64,000 nucleotides of DNA from Bacteroides sp. (GTDB lineage Bacteria > Bacteroidota > Bacteroidia > Bacteroidales > Bacteroidaceae). The position numbers and the translations under genes were made by a program. Numbering within the stretch: position 1 is the first letter of the stretch; each line of letters begins with the position of its first letter. The notes under the pieces are model-generated. The model did not search any database, was not told where the DNA came from, and saw nothing but the letters and a program-made list of their open reading frames with translations. Below, one piece after another: positions 1-8,435 of this stretch. The stretch covers positions 62,001 to 126,000 of the forward strand of contig DXWV01000037.1 of NCBI GenBank assembly GCA_019416685.1, given 5' to 3'.

Positions 1-74
1 GTATTGCATCCTGTCTTTTCTCTCTCATCGCGCTGATAGGCTTTTTCTGGTTTTTATTCACTTACATTTTTTAA
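1..74 (+). CDS. C-terminal fragment of a possible small membrane peptide
   Basis: The reading frame is open from the window's left edge to a TAA at 72-74. It encodes about 23 residues, almost all hydrophobic (ending FFWFLFTYIF), as expected for a membrane segment. The stop lies 11 bases before the next gene. The beginning is outside the window, so the assignment rests only on hydrophobicity and position. Confidence 0.3.
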   Translation, partial: IASCLFSLIALIGFFWFLFTYIF

Positions 75-85
75 TCCCGACAATT

Positions 86-1078
86 ATGAGCAAAGTATTT
101 TTATTAGGAGCAAACAAGGAGATAGACCGAGCCAAACAAGTGGTAGAGGTTAATCAGATTATCCAAATGGAGGGTTACAGTTATGACAGGTATATAGTGT
201 ACGAAGTCCGCAAAAACGATTGGGGCATTGCTTACAAGCTGATTAACCAGCGGACAAAGGATTTTCAGACGGCTGACATTATTAGACCGTTAAAAGAAAA
301 ATTCGGCATCGGTTACTACTACGACAGCGAGAACCCGCAATTTATGGACGCTTTCGAGGTGGCGATACTTCTTCAGCAAGCAAAGGACAAGAAGAAAGCC
401 GAAGACGAAAAAGCCGAACAGGAAAAAATCAGAGTAGAGCAGGTTAAGGAAATCGGGCGCAAACGCTTTGCCGAGATATTTCCCGAAGATGCACAGGCGG
501 TTATCGTAGCACATTTAAGACAAAATGAGAGCGACAGCTATACAGACTACTACGCATATAATACACAGCGGACGGTTATCATCGGTTTTTCAAAGCATAA
601 AAGAGACTTGTTTTCCGAAATGCGCAAACACGCATCCAACTTTGAGGAAACCGCCTATTTAGCCGAGTTTAACGAGGATTACGAACACCGTGAAAAATAC
701 AGCATGGGCGATGGTTACTACTTGGGAGCGAGCAAGTACAGCGGTTGGATAATCGAAAAAGAGCCTGTATATAACCGTGAACGCACGATTGAAGATTTTG
801 CCTACATCGCAGGGAATGAAGATAATATACACCTCAAAAAGACCGACACAACACCACAAAGCAAACCGACAAAGGAAAACACAGGCGGTTGCACATTAGT
901 CGAGTATTCAGCCAAAGCGGTAGCCGTTTTCGGAGATACCAAAGCAATCAAAGATGAACTCAAAGTAATGGGTGGACGATTTAACAGCCATCTGACTTTC
1001 AACGGAAAGAGGTTAGCAGGTTGGATATTCTCAAAATCACAGGAACAGCAATTAGCCGTCTATTTTGGATTAGACTAA
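86..1078 (+). CDS. conjugative-element accessory protein, unknown function
   Basis: A 330-residue soluble protein with no signal peptide. A charged, Lys/Glu-rich, probably coiled-coil stretch lies around residues 98-130. The last 60 residues (from VEYSAKAVAVFGDT to the end) resemble a small C-terminal module I associate with Bacteroidales conjugative-element proteins; its function is not known to me. The gene opens a colinear group with the PcfK- and PcfJ-like genes and is separated from the next gene by 45 bases holding a GC hairpin. Coding is convincing from length and regular codon use. The function is left open. Confidence 0.75.
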   Translation: MSKVFLLGANKEIDRAKQVVEVNQIIQMEGYSYDRYIVYEVRKNDWGIAYKLINQRTKDFQTADIIRPLKEKFGIGYYYDSENPQFMDAFEVAILLQQAKDKKKAEDEKAEQEKIRVEQVKEIGRKRFAEIFPEDAQAVIVAHLRQNESDSYTDYYAYNTQRTVIIGFSKHKRDLFSEMRKHASNFEETAYLAEFNEDYEHREKYSMGDGYYLGASKYSGWIIEKEPVYNRERTIEDFAYIAGNEDNIHLKKTDTTPQSKPTKENTGGCTLVEYSAKAVAVFGDTKAIKDELKVMGGRFNSHLTFNGKRLAGWIFSKSQEQQLAVYFGLD

Positions 1079-1088
1079 ACATTAACAC

Positions 1089-1108
1089 GGGGCGGAGCAA
1101 TTCGCCCC
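1089..1108 (+). repeat. intercistronic GC hairpin GGGGCG/CGCCCC
   Basis: A perfect 6-bp stem (GGGGCG and CGCCCC) encloses the loop GAGCAATT. It stands 15 bases before the PcfK-like start. A near copy, with the same loop and a stem kept by a G-U pair, stands at 2858-2876 before another gene. The lack of a downstream T-run argues against a plain terminator. A role in mRNA processing or translation of the next gene is inferred. Confidence 0.6.
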
Positions 1109-1123
1109 ACAAATCCCAAAAAC

Positions 1124-1546
1124 ATGAAAGCAGAAAATACAGTAAGCAATTATTTCAAAATAACGATACAGAGTTATTTAGAGCAGAGAGCGCAAACCGA
1201 TGAACTGTTTGCTCCTGTCTATGCCAAACCGAACAAGAACATTGACGATTGTATAACATACATCATCAATTATGTGAAACAAAGCGGAATAAATGGCTTT
1301 GCAGACGATGAAATATACTCCCTTGCCCTGCATTACTACGATGAGGATAATATCGAGGTAGGCAAGCCAATCAACTGCAATGTAGTGGTAAACCATGCCA
1401 TTGTATTGACCGATGAAGAAAAAGCACAGGCACGGCAGAAAGCCATTCAGAAAGTACAGGACGAAGCCTATACCAAGATGAAGCAACCCAAGAGCAAGCC
1501 GAAAGCCAAGCAGACCGAGCAACCCAAAGAATTATCACTTTTCTAA
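1124..1546 (+). CDS. PcfK-like protein
   Basis: A 140-residue protein of the PcfK-like family, found beside PcfJ on conjugative elements (the name comes from the enterococcal plasmid pCF10). The recognisable part is the N-terminal 90 residues, including NIDDCITYIINYVKQSG and ADDEIYSLALHYYDE. The C-terminus is a Lys/Gln/Pro-rich tail ending in ELSLF. It lies 11 bases before the PcfJ-like gene, so the two are surely cotranscribed. The biochemical role of PcfK is not established. The family call is good; a gene symbol is not given because the Bacteroidales version is only distantly related. Confidence 0.8.
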   Translation: MKAENTVSNYFKITIQSYLEQRAQTDELFAPVYAKPNKNIDDCITYIINYVKQSGINGFADDEIYSLALHYYDEDNIEVGKPINCNVVVNHAIVLTDEEKAQARQKAIQKVQDEAYTKMKQPKSKPKAKQTEQPKELSLF

Positions 1547-1557
1547 AACAAATAGCC

Positions 1558-2850
1558 ATGAAACCGCAAAATAAATTCCAAGCACAGGTAGTAGAAGCAA
1601 GTAAAACCCTGCCGAAACTCACGAAAGAACAGATTGAGTGGGGATACGCTAACGGTATCGACCACATAGGACACCGCACCGAAAAAGGGGTAATGACCTG
1701 TACTAAATGCGGTCATTCGTGGCAGGGCGCAGGACATTTGGTTGCCACTCTAACGGATTGCAACTGCCCGAACTGCAATACCAAACTAACGGTAGAAACG
1801 ACTAAGAAACGAACATTCAACGCACGTTACTACATGACGGTAATAACCGCCCATGCAGGTTATCAGGTATTGCGCTCTGTAATGCTATTCTGTTCGGTAA
1901 AGGTCGGAGAAACGCCTAAATACGACTATTCAGAGGTTATGCAACGGTGGATTGCCCCCAATGGTAAGCATTGCACATTCGCAAAACTCCGTCAGACAAT
2001 GGGTACTTGCTACTATGATGCGTGGATATTCCATACCGATTTGGAATTGCGTAGCGAAAACAGCAATAACAAGTTTTACATAAATGTATATGACAAAATA
2101 TTTACAGGCGTGGTTTACCCCCGAATGAAGCTAATCCCCGAACTGAAAAGAACAGGCTACAAAAAGGGATTATACGGACAAAAGCCGTTAGACCTGTTCC
2201 GTACCCTACTAACTGACAGCCGAGCCGAAACACTGATGAAAGCAGGGTACACCAAATTATTAAAGCGTATCATGGACAGCGGTTGGAAGAATATCGACAA
2301 GTATTGGCAATCCGTTCGCATCTGCATCCGAAACGGCTACAAAATCAACGATGCAACACTTTGGTGCGATTATATAGATAATCTCCGTTTCTTCGGCAAA
2401 GACCTCTATAATGCTAAATATGTATGCCCGACAGACCTCAAAGCCGAGCATGACCGATATATGCTGAAGAAAGCCAAAGCCGATGCACAAGCGGAATTGG
2501 AAAAGCAACTTGAAAAAGAAGCCGAATTTAGGGCGATTAAAGCCAAGTTTTTCGGACTTATATTTTCCGATGGGTGTATCAGCATCCGTGTACTTGAAAG
2601 CGTACAGGAGATAGTAGCAGAGGGAGAAGCGATGCACCATTGTGTAGGTAGTTATTCGACCAAAGAAGATTCCCTTATCCTTTCAGCAACCATTGACGGG
2701 AAACGTATTGAAACCGTAGAGGTATCTATTTCCAAACTGAAAGTTATCCAATGCAGGGGATTATGCAACAAGAACAGCGAACACCATAGTCAGATAGTTT
2801 CACTTGTAAATAACAATATGCCACTTATAGAGCAACGATTGGCAGCATAA
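1558..2850 (+). CDS. PcfJ-like protein with zinc ribbon
   Basis: A 430-residue PcfJ-family protein. A four-cysteine zinc ribbon near residues 42-72 (CTKCGHSW, then CNCPNC) is plain in the N-terminal part. The C-terminal part carries the family signature around GEAMHHCVGSY followed by ETVEVSISKLKVIQCRG. A Lys/Glu/Ala-rich helix near residues 300-328 separates the two. PcfJ proteins sit next to PcfK on conjugative elements and are thought to help DNA transfer or replication, but the reaction is unknown. It follows the PcfK-like gene by 11 bases. Confidence 0.85.
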   Translation: MKPQNKFQAQVVEASKTLPKLTKEQIEWGYANGIDHIGHRTEKGVMTCTKCGHSWQGAGHLVATLTDCNCPNCNTKLTVETTKKRTFNARYYMTVITAHAGYQVLRSVMLFCSVKVGETPKYDYSEVMQRWIAPNGKHCTFAKLRQTMGTCYYDAWIFHTDLELRSENSNNKFYINVYDKIFTGVVYPRMKLIPELKRTGYKKGLYGQKPLDLFRTLLTDSRAETLMKAGYTKLLKRIMDSGWKNIDKYWQSVRICIRNGYKINDATLWCDYIDNLRFFGKDLYNAKYVCPTDLKAEHDRYMLKKAKADAQAELEKQLEKEAEFRAIKAKFFGLIFSDGCISIRVLESVQEIVAEGEAMHHCVGSYSTKEDSLILSATIDGKRIETVEVSISKLKVIQCRGLCNKNSEHHSQIVSLVNNNMPLIEQRLAA

Positions 2851-2857
2851 CAATAAT

Positions 2858-2876
2858 CGGGTGGAGCAATTCGCCC
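2858..2876 (+). repeat. second copy of the intercistronic hairpin
   Basis: The sequence GGGTG-GAGCAATT-CGCCC repeats the loop of the hairpin at 1089-1108. One stem C has changed to T, but pairing is kept as a G-U pair. It is 18 bases upstream of the next start codon. The preserved loop and stem suggest selected structure. Confidence 0.55.
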
Positions 2877-2893
2877 ACAAAATTCAAATAGAC

Positions 2894-3370
2894 ATGAAAA
2901 CAACAGAAGTAAACGAAGAATTGATAGGAAAACGATGTAAGTGCGTATTTAGCGGACTTATGGTTACGGGAATAATCGAGGATATAAAGATAAGTGAACA
3001 CACCGCAGAAGTATTGGTACACTACGATAAACCTCATCAATGGGGGAACGGTCTTTATCAAACAGGATGGTCATTTGCCCGTCTGCATGACGATTTCGGC
3101 TCACTCCGACACCTTGAAATAATAGATGAAAACTACAAAACCACTAAGGTAGAGTTTGCACGGAGCATTGAAGAAATAGACAAAATGTTTGCAGACGGAT
3201 ATAAAAATTGGGGTGCAGTAAACCTTAAAGAGTGGATAGACAGTTATGAAAGTACCCGTTTTACACAAATCGACACTCATACGGCTATTATCACATCTGA
3301 ATACAATATGAACCATGTCAAAGAGTGGTTATCTGGTAATATCGCATCAACAATCCATGATATGATATAA
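2894..3370 (+). CDS. conserved element protein of unknown function
   Basis: A 158-residue soluble protein. I chose the ATG at 2894 (MKTTEVNEEL) rather than an in-frame GTG at 2861, because the GTG lies inside the hairpin that precedes the gene. The first 60 residues look like a small beta-rich fold (GKRCKCVFSGLMVTGIIED, later VLVHYDKP). No catalytic motif is recognised. It continues the PcfK/PcfJ gene row and is followed after three bases by a 50-codon gene. Confidence 0.65.
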   Translation: MKTTEVNEELIGKRCKCVFSGLMVTGIIEDIKISEHTAEVLVHYDKPHQWGNGLYQTGWSFARLHDDFGSLRHLEIIDENYKTTKVEFARSIEEIDKMFADGYKNWGAVNLKEWIDSYESTRFTQIDTHTAIITSEYNMNHVKEWLSGNIASTIHDMI

Positions 3371-3373
3371 GCC

Positions 3374-3526
3374 ATGTATATACTATTCATTGGCTTTCGG
3401 AAATTGGGTGAGTTTCCGGCCATACACGAAGCCAAGAAATACGCCCAAGAGAGCGAGGAAACAGGGGTTTTCTCGCTCATCGGAGAGAATTACAGGGATA
3501 GTTGGTATAAATCAAAAAATCAATGA
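3374..3526 (+). CDS. small conserved-looking protein, 50 residues
   Basis: An ATG at 3374 opens a 50-codon frame beginning MYILFIGFRKLGEF and ending SWYKSKNQ, with TGA at 3524-3526. It begins three bases after the previous stop. The next gene's ATG at 3528 begins one base after its stop, so the three genes are packed for translational coupling. The composition is that of a normal soluble protein. No function is recognised. Confidence 0.6.
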   Translation: MYILFIGFRKLGEFPAIHEAKKYAQESEETGVFSLIGENYRDSWYKSKNQ

Positions 3527-3527
3527 A

Positions 3528-3893
3528 ATGGAACTTAAAATTAAAGACCTCACAGGGGCAACAATCGAAGTAACCGATTTGGATGCTGCCATTGACGAAT
3601 GTAAGCGTTGTAAAGACAGTCCATATAAAATGGAATGCGGACATACCGTAGGCGAAAATTATGCCTATATGTTGGAACAGCTACTCCCGATTCAACAGCA
3701 AAACCGTCGTTCACGTTGGTTAGAAGGTACTGAAATGCGTTATAATCAAGGCAAGCGTTTCACGAAAATGGACATTGCCTATGAAATTGGTCGGCATGAG
3801 CCGTATCATCCTGCATCCTTGTATTGGGATAGTTTACACAGGGAAGAACTTGTAGCGTTCTTCAATGATATGTTTGGAACTGATATAACATAA
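3528..3893 (+). CDS. small element protein of unknown function
   Basis: A 121-residue protein starting MELKIKDLTGATIEVTDLD. The start at 3528 is preferred over an upstream in-frame codon at 3390, because the upstream part overlaps the 50-codon gene in another frame. A cluster of cysteines (DECKRCKDS, MECGHT) near residues 24-40 could bind a metal. It is the last gene of the left-hand + strand group and is followed at once by two inverted repeats. Function unknown. Confidence 0.65.
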   Translation: MELKIKDLTGATIEVTDLDAAIDECKRCKDSPYKMECGHTVGENYAYMLEQLLPIQQQNRRSRWLEGTEMRYNQGKRFTKMDIAYEIGRHEPYHPASLYWDSLHREELVAFFNDMFGTDIT

Positions 3894-3897
3894 ACGG

Positions 3898-3918
3898 ACG
3901 GCGGATTTTTTCCGCCGT
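3898..3918 (+). terminator. hairpin after the left gene group
   Basis: ACGGCGGA and TCCGCCGT form a perfect 8-bp stem around five T residues, beginning two bases after the preceding stop codon. No strong T-run follows, so it may protect the RNA 3' end or pause transcription rather than terminate alone. A stronger terminator lies just downstream. Confidence 0.55.
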
Positions 3919-3937
3919 TACTATTCTTATGAGATTT

Positions 3938-3988
3938 CCAAATATTTTTCTTGCTTTTATGTACGAACAAGAAAAATATTTGGTTTTT
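3938..3988. terminator. bidirectional terminator with 16-bp perfect stem
   Basis: CCAAATATTTTTCTTG at 3938-3953 is exactly repeated in inverse orientation at 3968-3983, followed by TTTTT. It lies between two convergent gene groups: the + strand group ending at 3893 and the arsenic operon ending at 3998. It can serve both. Confidence 0.7.
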
Positions 3989-3997
3989 ACTAGAATG

Positions 3998-4324
3998 TTA
4001 CCCTTTAATCATGGTAAGCAACATCTTAAACTGCTTACTTGCATACAAAGCATGAGGAATACCCGCAGGCATAATTACAGATTGACCAGTAACCAGTATT
4101 AAAGGTTTGCCGTTTATGGTAATTTCAGCTTCTCCGTCTAAGATTTCCACCATAGCATTAAAGGGGGCGGTATGTTCACTTAATCCCTGCCCTTTATCGA
4201 ACGAGAATAGGGTAATATTCCCTGCTTCGTTCTTCAATACTTGCTTACTGATTACTCCACCGTCGGAGTATTCAATCATTTCTGCCATATTCAGAATGGC
4301 TCCTTTTTCAAATAATTCATTCAT
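3998..4324 (-). CDS. small cupin-domain protein
   Basis: A 108-residue single-domain cupin. Cupin motif 1 includes the EHTAPFNAMVEILDGEAEI segment and motif 2 the AGIPHALYA segment, giving the usual His/Glu metal-binding pattern. I chose the start MNELFEKG at 4324, because it places the gene 11 bases behind arsM. It is the last gene of the arsenic operon, and cupins are sometimes found with metal(loid) methylation genes. The substrate is unknown; a metalloid-binding or dioxygenase role is only inference. Confidence 0.75.
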   Translation of the reverse strand: MNELFEKGAILNMAEMIEYSDGGVISKQVLKNEAGNITLFSFDKGQGLSEHTAPFNAMVEILDGEAEITINGKPLILVTGQSVIMPAGIPHALYASKQFKMLLTMIKG

Positions 4325-4335
4325 GACTATGTTTT

Positions 4336-5169
4336 TTAACAACATCCTCCACAAGAACAACCCTCAGGTTTCTTTGTTCCGGTAACTGTTATAGAAACAA
4401 TCGTACCCCCGTTAATTGTTTTGAAAGTACCCATTTCGTCTTTGCTAAGATACCTTTCAAGAATTTCATCGGGAATGATAATCGGTTTTTCTTTGCAGAT
4501 AACGATTTCTGCAAATCCGGCTTCTTTTATCTTTTCAAGATATTGTGCTTTGGGAATTGCCCCGGACACACAACCTACATACATTTCTGCTGCCTGTTTT
4601 AATTTTTCCGGTATTTCTCCGTTGAGAACCACATCCGATATGCAAAAATGACCTCCTGCTTTTAACACACGGTATATTTCATGGAATATCCTGTCCTTAG
4701 AAGGTAGTAAGTTCAGTACACAGTTGCTAATAACCACATCCGCACGACCTGCACTTACAGGCATATCTTCAATATCTCCCTGCCGGAAGGTCACATTTAG
4801 TATTCCACGTTTCTTTGCATTGGCTTTAGCCTTTTCTATCATAGGCTCTGAAAAATCAATACCAATGACTTTTCCTTCATTGCCGACTTCCGCCTGTGCG
4901 ATAAAACAATCATTTCCGGCTCCCGATCCGAGGTCGATAACGGTATTCCCTTTCTTTATCCCTGCGTATTGAGTAGGCAGCCCACAGCCAAGTCCGAGGT
5001 CAGCATCCTCGTTATATCCTTCAAGCGTTGAATAGTCATCGCTCATAATGTTGTAAACCTCTTTTTTAGGGGTACTTCCACAACAACAGCCTGTCTCTTT
5101 TCCCTGTAAAGCAATATCGCTGTATTTCTGCTTTACAATTTCTTTTAGTTTATCATTATTGTCATGCAT
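4336..5169 (-). CDS. arsM: arsenite S-adenosylmethionine methyltransferase
   Basis: A 277-residue ArsM. It methylates As(III) with S-adenosylmethionine in the cytoplasm, giving methylarsenite and further products. The SAM-binding motif VIDLGSGAGND is at residues 77-87. Three cysteines at about positions 62, 150 and 200 keep the spacing of the three catalytic cysteines of characterised ArsM enzymes; the last two are 50 apart, as in the algal enzyme. Extra cysteine clusters at the N-terminus (GCCCGS) and C-terminus (GCSCGGCC) could bind arsenic. It sits 14 bases after arsC in the operon. Confidence 0.93.
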   Translation of the reverse strand: MHDNNDKLKEIVKQKYSDIALQGKETGCCCGSTPKKEVYNIMSDDYSTLEGYNEDADLGLGCGLPTQYAGIKKGNTVIDLGSGAGNDCFIAQAEVGNEGKVIGIDFSEPMIEKAKANAKKRGILNVTFRQGDIEDMPVSAGRADVVISNCVLNLLPSKDRIFHEIYRVLKAGGHFCISDVVLNGEIPEKLKQAAEMYVGCVSGAIPKAQYLEKIKEAGFAEIVICKEKPIIIPDEILERYLSKDEMGTFKTINGGTIVSITVTGTKKPEGCSCGGCC

Positions 5170-5183
5170 AACTTATTGCTGTT

Positions 5184-5642
5184 TTATTCCCATTCGCCGG
5201 AACAGGTGCATTTGGGCATTTCTTTCTTTAATATCTGTGTTATGTAAAATTCGGAGAATTTATTTTTAATCTCAAATCTCGTTCGGAGAAACTGGTCTTT
5301 GATAAATTCTGGCGTACCTTCCGCTTTTGACGGATCACGAAATCCGAAATGCAGACGTTGTGTTACTTCGCCTGTAAATACAGGACAGGTTTCATTGGCT
5401 TCATCACAAACGGTTATTACATAATCCCATGCCTGATTGATATACTCGCCGACATCATGCGGAGTATGGTTACTAATATCCACTCCGGCTTCTGCCATCA
5501 CTTCGACAGCCATCGGGTTTACTTCCTTTGCAGGTTCGGTTCCGGCAGAATAAACTTCAATCCCTTTGTCAAAGGATTGTAGGAAGCCGTGAGCCATTTG
5601 GCTGCGACAACTGTTTCCTGTACATAAAATCAATATTCTCAT
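5184..5642 (-). CDS. arsC: arsenate reductase, thioredoxin-coupled type
   Basis: A 152-residue arsenate reductase of the low-molecular-weight phosphatase fold. It reduces As(V) to As(III) for export. The P-loop CTGNSCRS begins at Cys7. Two further cysteines at 79 and 86 (VCDEANETC) have the seven-residue spacing of the redox pair in the Staphylococcus enzyme, so regeneration through thioredoxin is expected. It follows the permease gene by 12 bases and precedes arsM by 14. Confidence 0.93.
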   Translation of the reverse strand: MRILILCTGNSCRSQMAHGFLQSFDKGIEVYSAGTEPAKEVNPMAVEVMAEAGVDISNHTPHDVGEYINQAWDYVITVCDEANETCPVFTGEVTQRLHFGFRDPSKAEGTPEFIKDQFLRTRFEIKNKFSEFYITQILKKEMPKCTCSGEWE

Positions 5643-5654
5643 TGTATTGTATTC

Positions 5655-6998
5655 TTAAAAAAATGTTCCGTAAACAAGCCCGGATATAGTAGCCATGATA
5701 ATAACTAATGCTACATATATAGCTGTTTTCTGCGTTCCCATCACGCCACGAATCACCAACATATTTGGCAGTGAAAGCGAAGGACCTGCCAACAGCAAAG
5801 CCAATGCCGGGCCTTTTCCCATGCCGGAAGAAAGCAATCCCTGAATGATCGGTACTTCTGTAAGCGTAGCAAAGTACATAAATGCACCTGTGAAGCTGGC
5901 AAAAAAGTTCGACAAGAGGGAGTTGCCACCTACCGCCCACTCAATCCATTCATTAGGTATTATACCCGCAATCGCCGTATCTTCATGCGTAGAACCCAGC
6001 AGAAAACCTGCTGTAACGACTCCAATAGCCAAGAGTGGCATTATCTGTTTGGCGAATCCCCAGGCAGATAGTGTCCATTCTTTGTTTTCAGCATCTCGTT
6101 TATCGAACAGCGTAACAAGAGACAGGGCAGCAATACCAACTATCATCGGGACGAGCGGAACCAGTTTCGGATTCGGCACGAATTGATACGCCAGAAACGC
6201 AGATAGTCCCGTAGCTAAAACACCAGCCAACACCCATTGCCACTTAATTTTTAATATAGCTATCAGAGAGTATGCAAGCAGAAGGGAAAGCACACCGGTT
6301 ATATACCATTTATAAGTAAAGATATAGAACCATACGCTTGAAGTATCATCGGAAGCAGGTGCACCCCAATTAGCAAAAACAAGGATAAATACCAATGTAA
6401 AGAAATGAAGCATAGTCTTCGACATCGGGCGTTTTGCAGGCGGAGGAACGATATTCATTTGTTCCTCTTTTTTTATTTTTTCTTCCTTTCGGTAAATGAA
6501 AGACATAACCAAGCCGATAATAACCGAAAACGTAACTGCTCCTATCATACGGGCAACGCCCATTTCTACACCAAGAATACGCCATGTTAGAATAATGGAC
6601 AGAATGCTGATTGCAGGCCCCGAATAGAGGAAGGCAATAGCAGGCCCTAATCCCGCTCCACGCTTGTAGATACTGGTAAACAACGGAAGAATAGTACAGG
6701 AACATACCGCCAGTATAGCACCTGAAACAGCAGCAACCGTATAGGACAACCATTTCTTCGCATTTGCTCCGAAATACTTCAACACCGCACCCTGACTGAT
6801 AAAAACGGCTATCACGCCTGCGATAAAAAATGCAGGCAACAGACACATGACAACGTGTTCCTGCGCGTACCATTTCGACAAGTCGAGTGTAGCATCAATC
6901 GCCGTCATAAACCGTTCGCTTCCCAACGGCATAAAAAATACCGCTGCAAAGATAACGACCATCCAAAGTAGGATTTTCAGCTCTTTTTTAGTTTCCAT
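5655..6998 (-). CDS. ArsP-like permease (UPF0718/DUF318 family)
   Basis: A 447-residue inner-membrane permease with about ten hydrophobic segments. The family hallmark is the CSCTILPLFTSIYKRGAGLG segment near residues 99-118, with a second related half near the C-terminus (EVPIIQGLLSSGMGKGPALA). Members include ArsP, which exports trivalent organoarsenicals, and other metal effluxers of unproven specificity. Placement between an ArsE-like thioredoxin and arsC, in an operon with arsM, favours methylarsenite export; this is inference. A charged cytoplasmic linker (RKEEKIKKEEQ) splits the two halves. Confidence 0.8.
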   Translation of the reverse strand: METKKELKILLWMVVIFAAVFFMPLGSERFMTAIDATLDLSKWYAQEHVVMCLLPAFFIAGVIAVFISQGAVLKYFGANAKKWLSYTVAAVSGAILAVCSCTILPLFTSIYKRGAGLGPAIAFLYSGPAISILSIILTWRILGVEMGVARMIGAVTFSVIIGLVMSFIYRKEEKIKKEEQMNIVPPPAKRPMSKTMLHFFTLVFILVFANWGAPASDDTSSVWFYIFTYKWYITGVLSLLLAYSLIAILKIKWQWVLAGVLATGLSAFLAYQFVPNPKLVPLVPMIVGIAALSLVTLFDKRDAENKEWTLSAWGFAKQIMPLLAIGVVTAGFLLGSTHEDTAIAGIIPNEWIEWAVGGNSLLSNFFASFTGAFMYFATLTEVPIIQGLLSSGMGKGPALALLLAGPSLSLPNMLVIRGVMGTQKTAIYVALVIIMATISGLVYGTFF

Positions 6999-7007
6999 AC
7001 AGTTTTA

Positions 7008-7241
7008 TTATACGCCCAATAATTTGCGGATTTCGCTTTCGGAAGGAACGTAACCTTTAATTTTCACTTCGCCGTCTACAACTATGCCGGGCAAACTCAT
7101 CACGTTATACTTCATGATTTCCATAATATCTTCCTGTTTGGATAGTTTTATATCCAATCCGTTATCTTCAATAACTTTCTTCACTGTTTCATAGGTTGTT
7201 TTACATTTGGCACAACCTGTTCCTAATACGATGATTTCCAT
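7008..7241 (-). CDS. thioredoxin-like redox-active disulfide protein, ArsE-like
   Basis: A 77-residue single thioredoxin-fold protein with active site GCAKC near residues 9-13 and the cis-proline segment SLPGIVVDGEV. It belongs to the TM0996/MTH895 'redox-active disulfide protein 2' group. In Bacteroides ars operons a gene of this kind, with arsF and arsG, is called arsE. It has no signal peptide, so it acts in the cytoplasm. It may pass electrons to the neighbouring ArsG membrane protein; that link is inferred from gene order. Confidence 0.8.
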   Translation of the reverse strand: MEIIVLGTGCAKCKTTYETVKKVIEDNGLDIKLSKQEDIMEIMKYNVMSLPGIVVDGEVKIKGYVPSESEIRKLLGV

Positions 7242-7265
7242 ATTATTTATCTTTTAATTGTTTGT

Positions 7266-7967
7266 CTAAATACTTGTAATAATATAATAGATACCGACGA
7301 TGATGAAAATAGCTGCAACTACCCATTTGAACCACTTCTGGAAGGCATTCATTTTGTTATAGAATTTACCTACATTACTAACGCTGTATGCCAGAAGCCA
7401 GGCAATGATTATGACAGGTAACCCTGTTGCGATAGCAAATACAGGAGGAAGCAGTAAGCCCGACGGACTGGCAATCGTCATCGGTATTAATCCACCGAAA
7501 TATAAAACACCACTATAAGGACAGAAAGCAAGGGCAAAGAGTAGTCCAAGAAGAAACGCATCGAGATAGGTTTTCTTTCCTTTCTTGTTTTCTATCTTTG
7601 AGGTTAATTTATTCATTCCCGGAACCTTTATTTTGATAATGTCCAACATGAATATTCCGATAATGACTAATGCGATGCCAAGCCATATTCCACCTACGTT
7701 TTGTAGTAATTTGGCTACTTGAAACCGGCTTGCTCCGAAATAGAAAATCAGTCCGAGTGCCGTGTAGGTAAACATTCTGCCCAACGTATAGAACATACCA
7801 TTGAACATTACCCTGCGTTTATCACCTATATCTTTACTTAAATAGGCTGTAGCAGTGATATTGGTAGCTAATGGACAAGGGCTGATAGCGGTCATTAAAC
7901 CAAGCAGAAACGCTGTCAGTATTGGCCAGTTCGATCCGTCGGCAAGGTTTTGCAAATAATCCATCAT
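7266..7967 (-). CDS. arsG: ArsG-type CcdA/DsbD-like membrane protein
   Basis: A 233-residue membrane protein with about six transmembrane helices of the CcdA/DsbD type. The two conserved Cys-Pro motifs are present: AISPCPLATN in the first helix and LAFCPYSGVL in the fourth. These move reducing power across the membrane in relatives. Bacteroides members in ars operons are named ArsG and have been annotated as aromatic arsenical permeases. Its ATG overlaps the arsF stop (ATGA), so the two are translationally coupled. Confidence 0.82.
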   Translation of the reverse strand: MMDYLQNLADGSNWPILTAFLLGLMTAISPCPLATNITATAYLSKDIGDKRRVMFNGMFYTLGRMFTYTALGLIFYFGASRFQVAKLLQNVGGIWLGIALVIIGIFMLDIIKIKVPGMNKLTSKIENKKGKKTYLDAFLLGLLFALAFCPYSGVLYFGGLIPMTIASPSGLLLPPVFAIATGLPVIIIAWLLAYSVSNVGKFYNKMNAFQKWFKWVVAAIFIIVGIYYIITSI

Positions 7968-8398
7968 AACCTTTTATCGACTTCGGTTTTGATTAAATTT
8001 GTTAGTTTTTCGGGACTGTTCAAAGCACTTGCAAAAGCTTCTTTGGTAATTTCGATATTATTATCGCCTTTAGCAATAATAAGGGCATTCCACGTTACTT
8101 CGTATTTTTCTACAAGGGAAGCATTTTGTTCTTCATCGGTCTTTACCTCAATAAATTTAACATGTGGATTGTCCGCATAAAGCTCTTTTATTGTCTTTTC
8201 TGTTACATCACCTACCGCAATACAGGTTTTGCAACGTTGTTTACCGTGGAAATAGTAAACGTTTACAGTAGAAGCATCCGCCACTTGCTCTTTTACTTCC
8301 GCACCATTTCCGGTAGTTTGTCCGTTGTTCTTTTGTGTGTTACCGCCACAAGCAACCAGTAATACGGCGAAAAGCCCGATTAAAATATTCTTCTTCAT
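7964..8398 (-). CDS. arsF: ArsF-type thioredoxin-like lipoprotein
   Basis: A 144-residue exported protein. The N-terminal signal ends in a lipobox (LLVACGG), so it should be lipid-anchored outside the inner membrane. The mature part has a CKTC redox motif around residues 58-61 in a thioredoxin-like fold (VYYFHGKQRCKTC, then VEKYEVTWNALII). It is the ArsF type linked to ArsG, probably accepting electrons from ArsG to reduce an arsenical or nitro compound outside the cytoplasm. The reaction itself is inferred. Confidence 0.8.
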   Translation of the reverse strand: MKKNILIGLFAVLLVACGGNTQKNNGQTTGNGAEVKEQVADASTVNVYYFHGKQRCKTCIAVGDVTEKTIKELYADNPHVKFIEVKTDEEQNASLVEKYEVTWNALIIAKGDNNIEITKEAFASALNSPEKLTNLIKTEVDKRL

Positions 8399-8435
8399 AC
8401 AATTAATGATTTATTTGTTTTTACATGATATTTAT

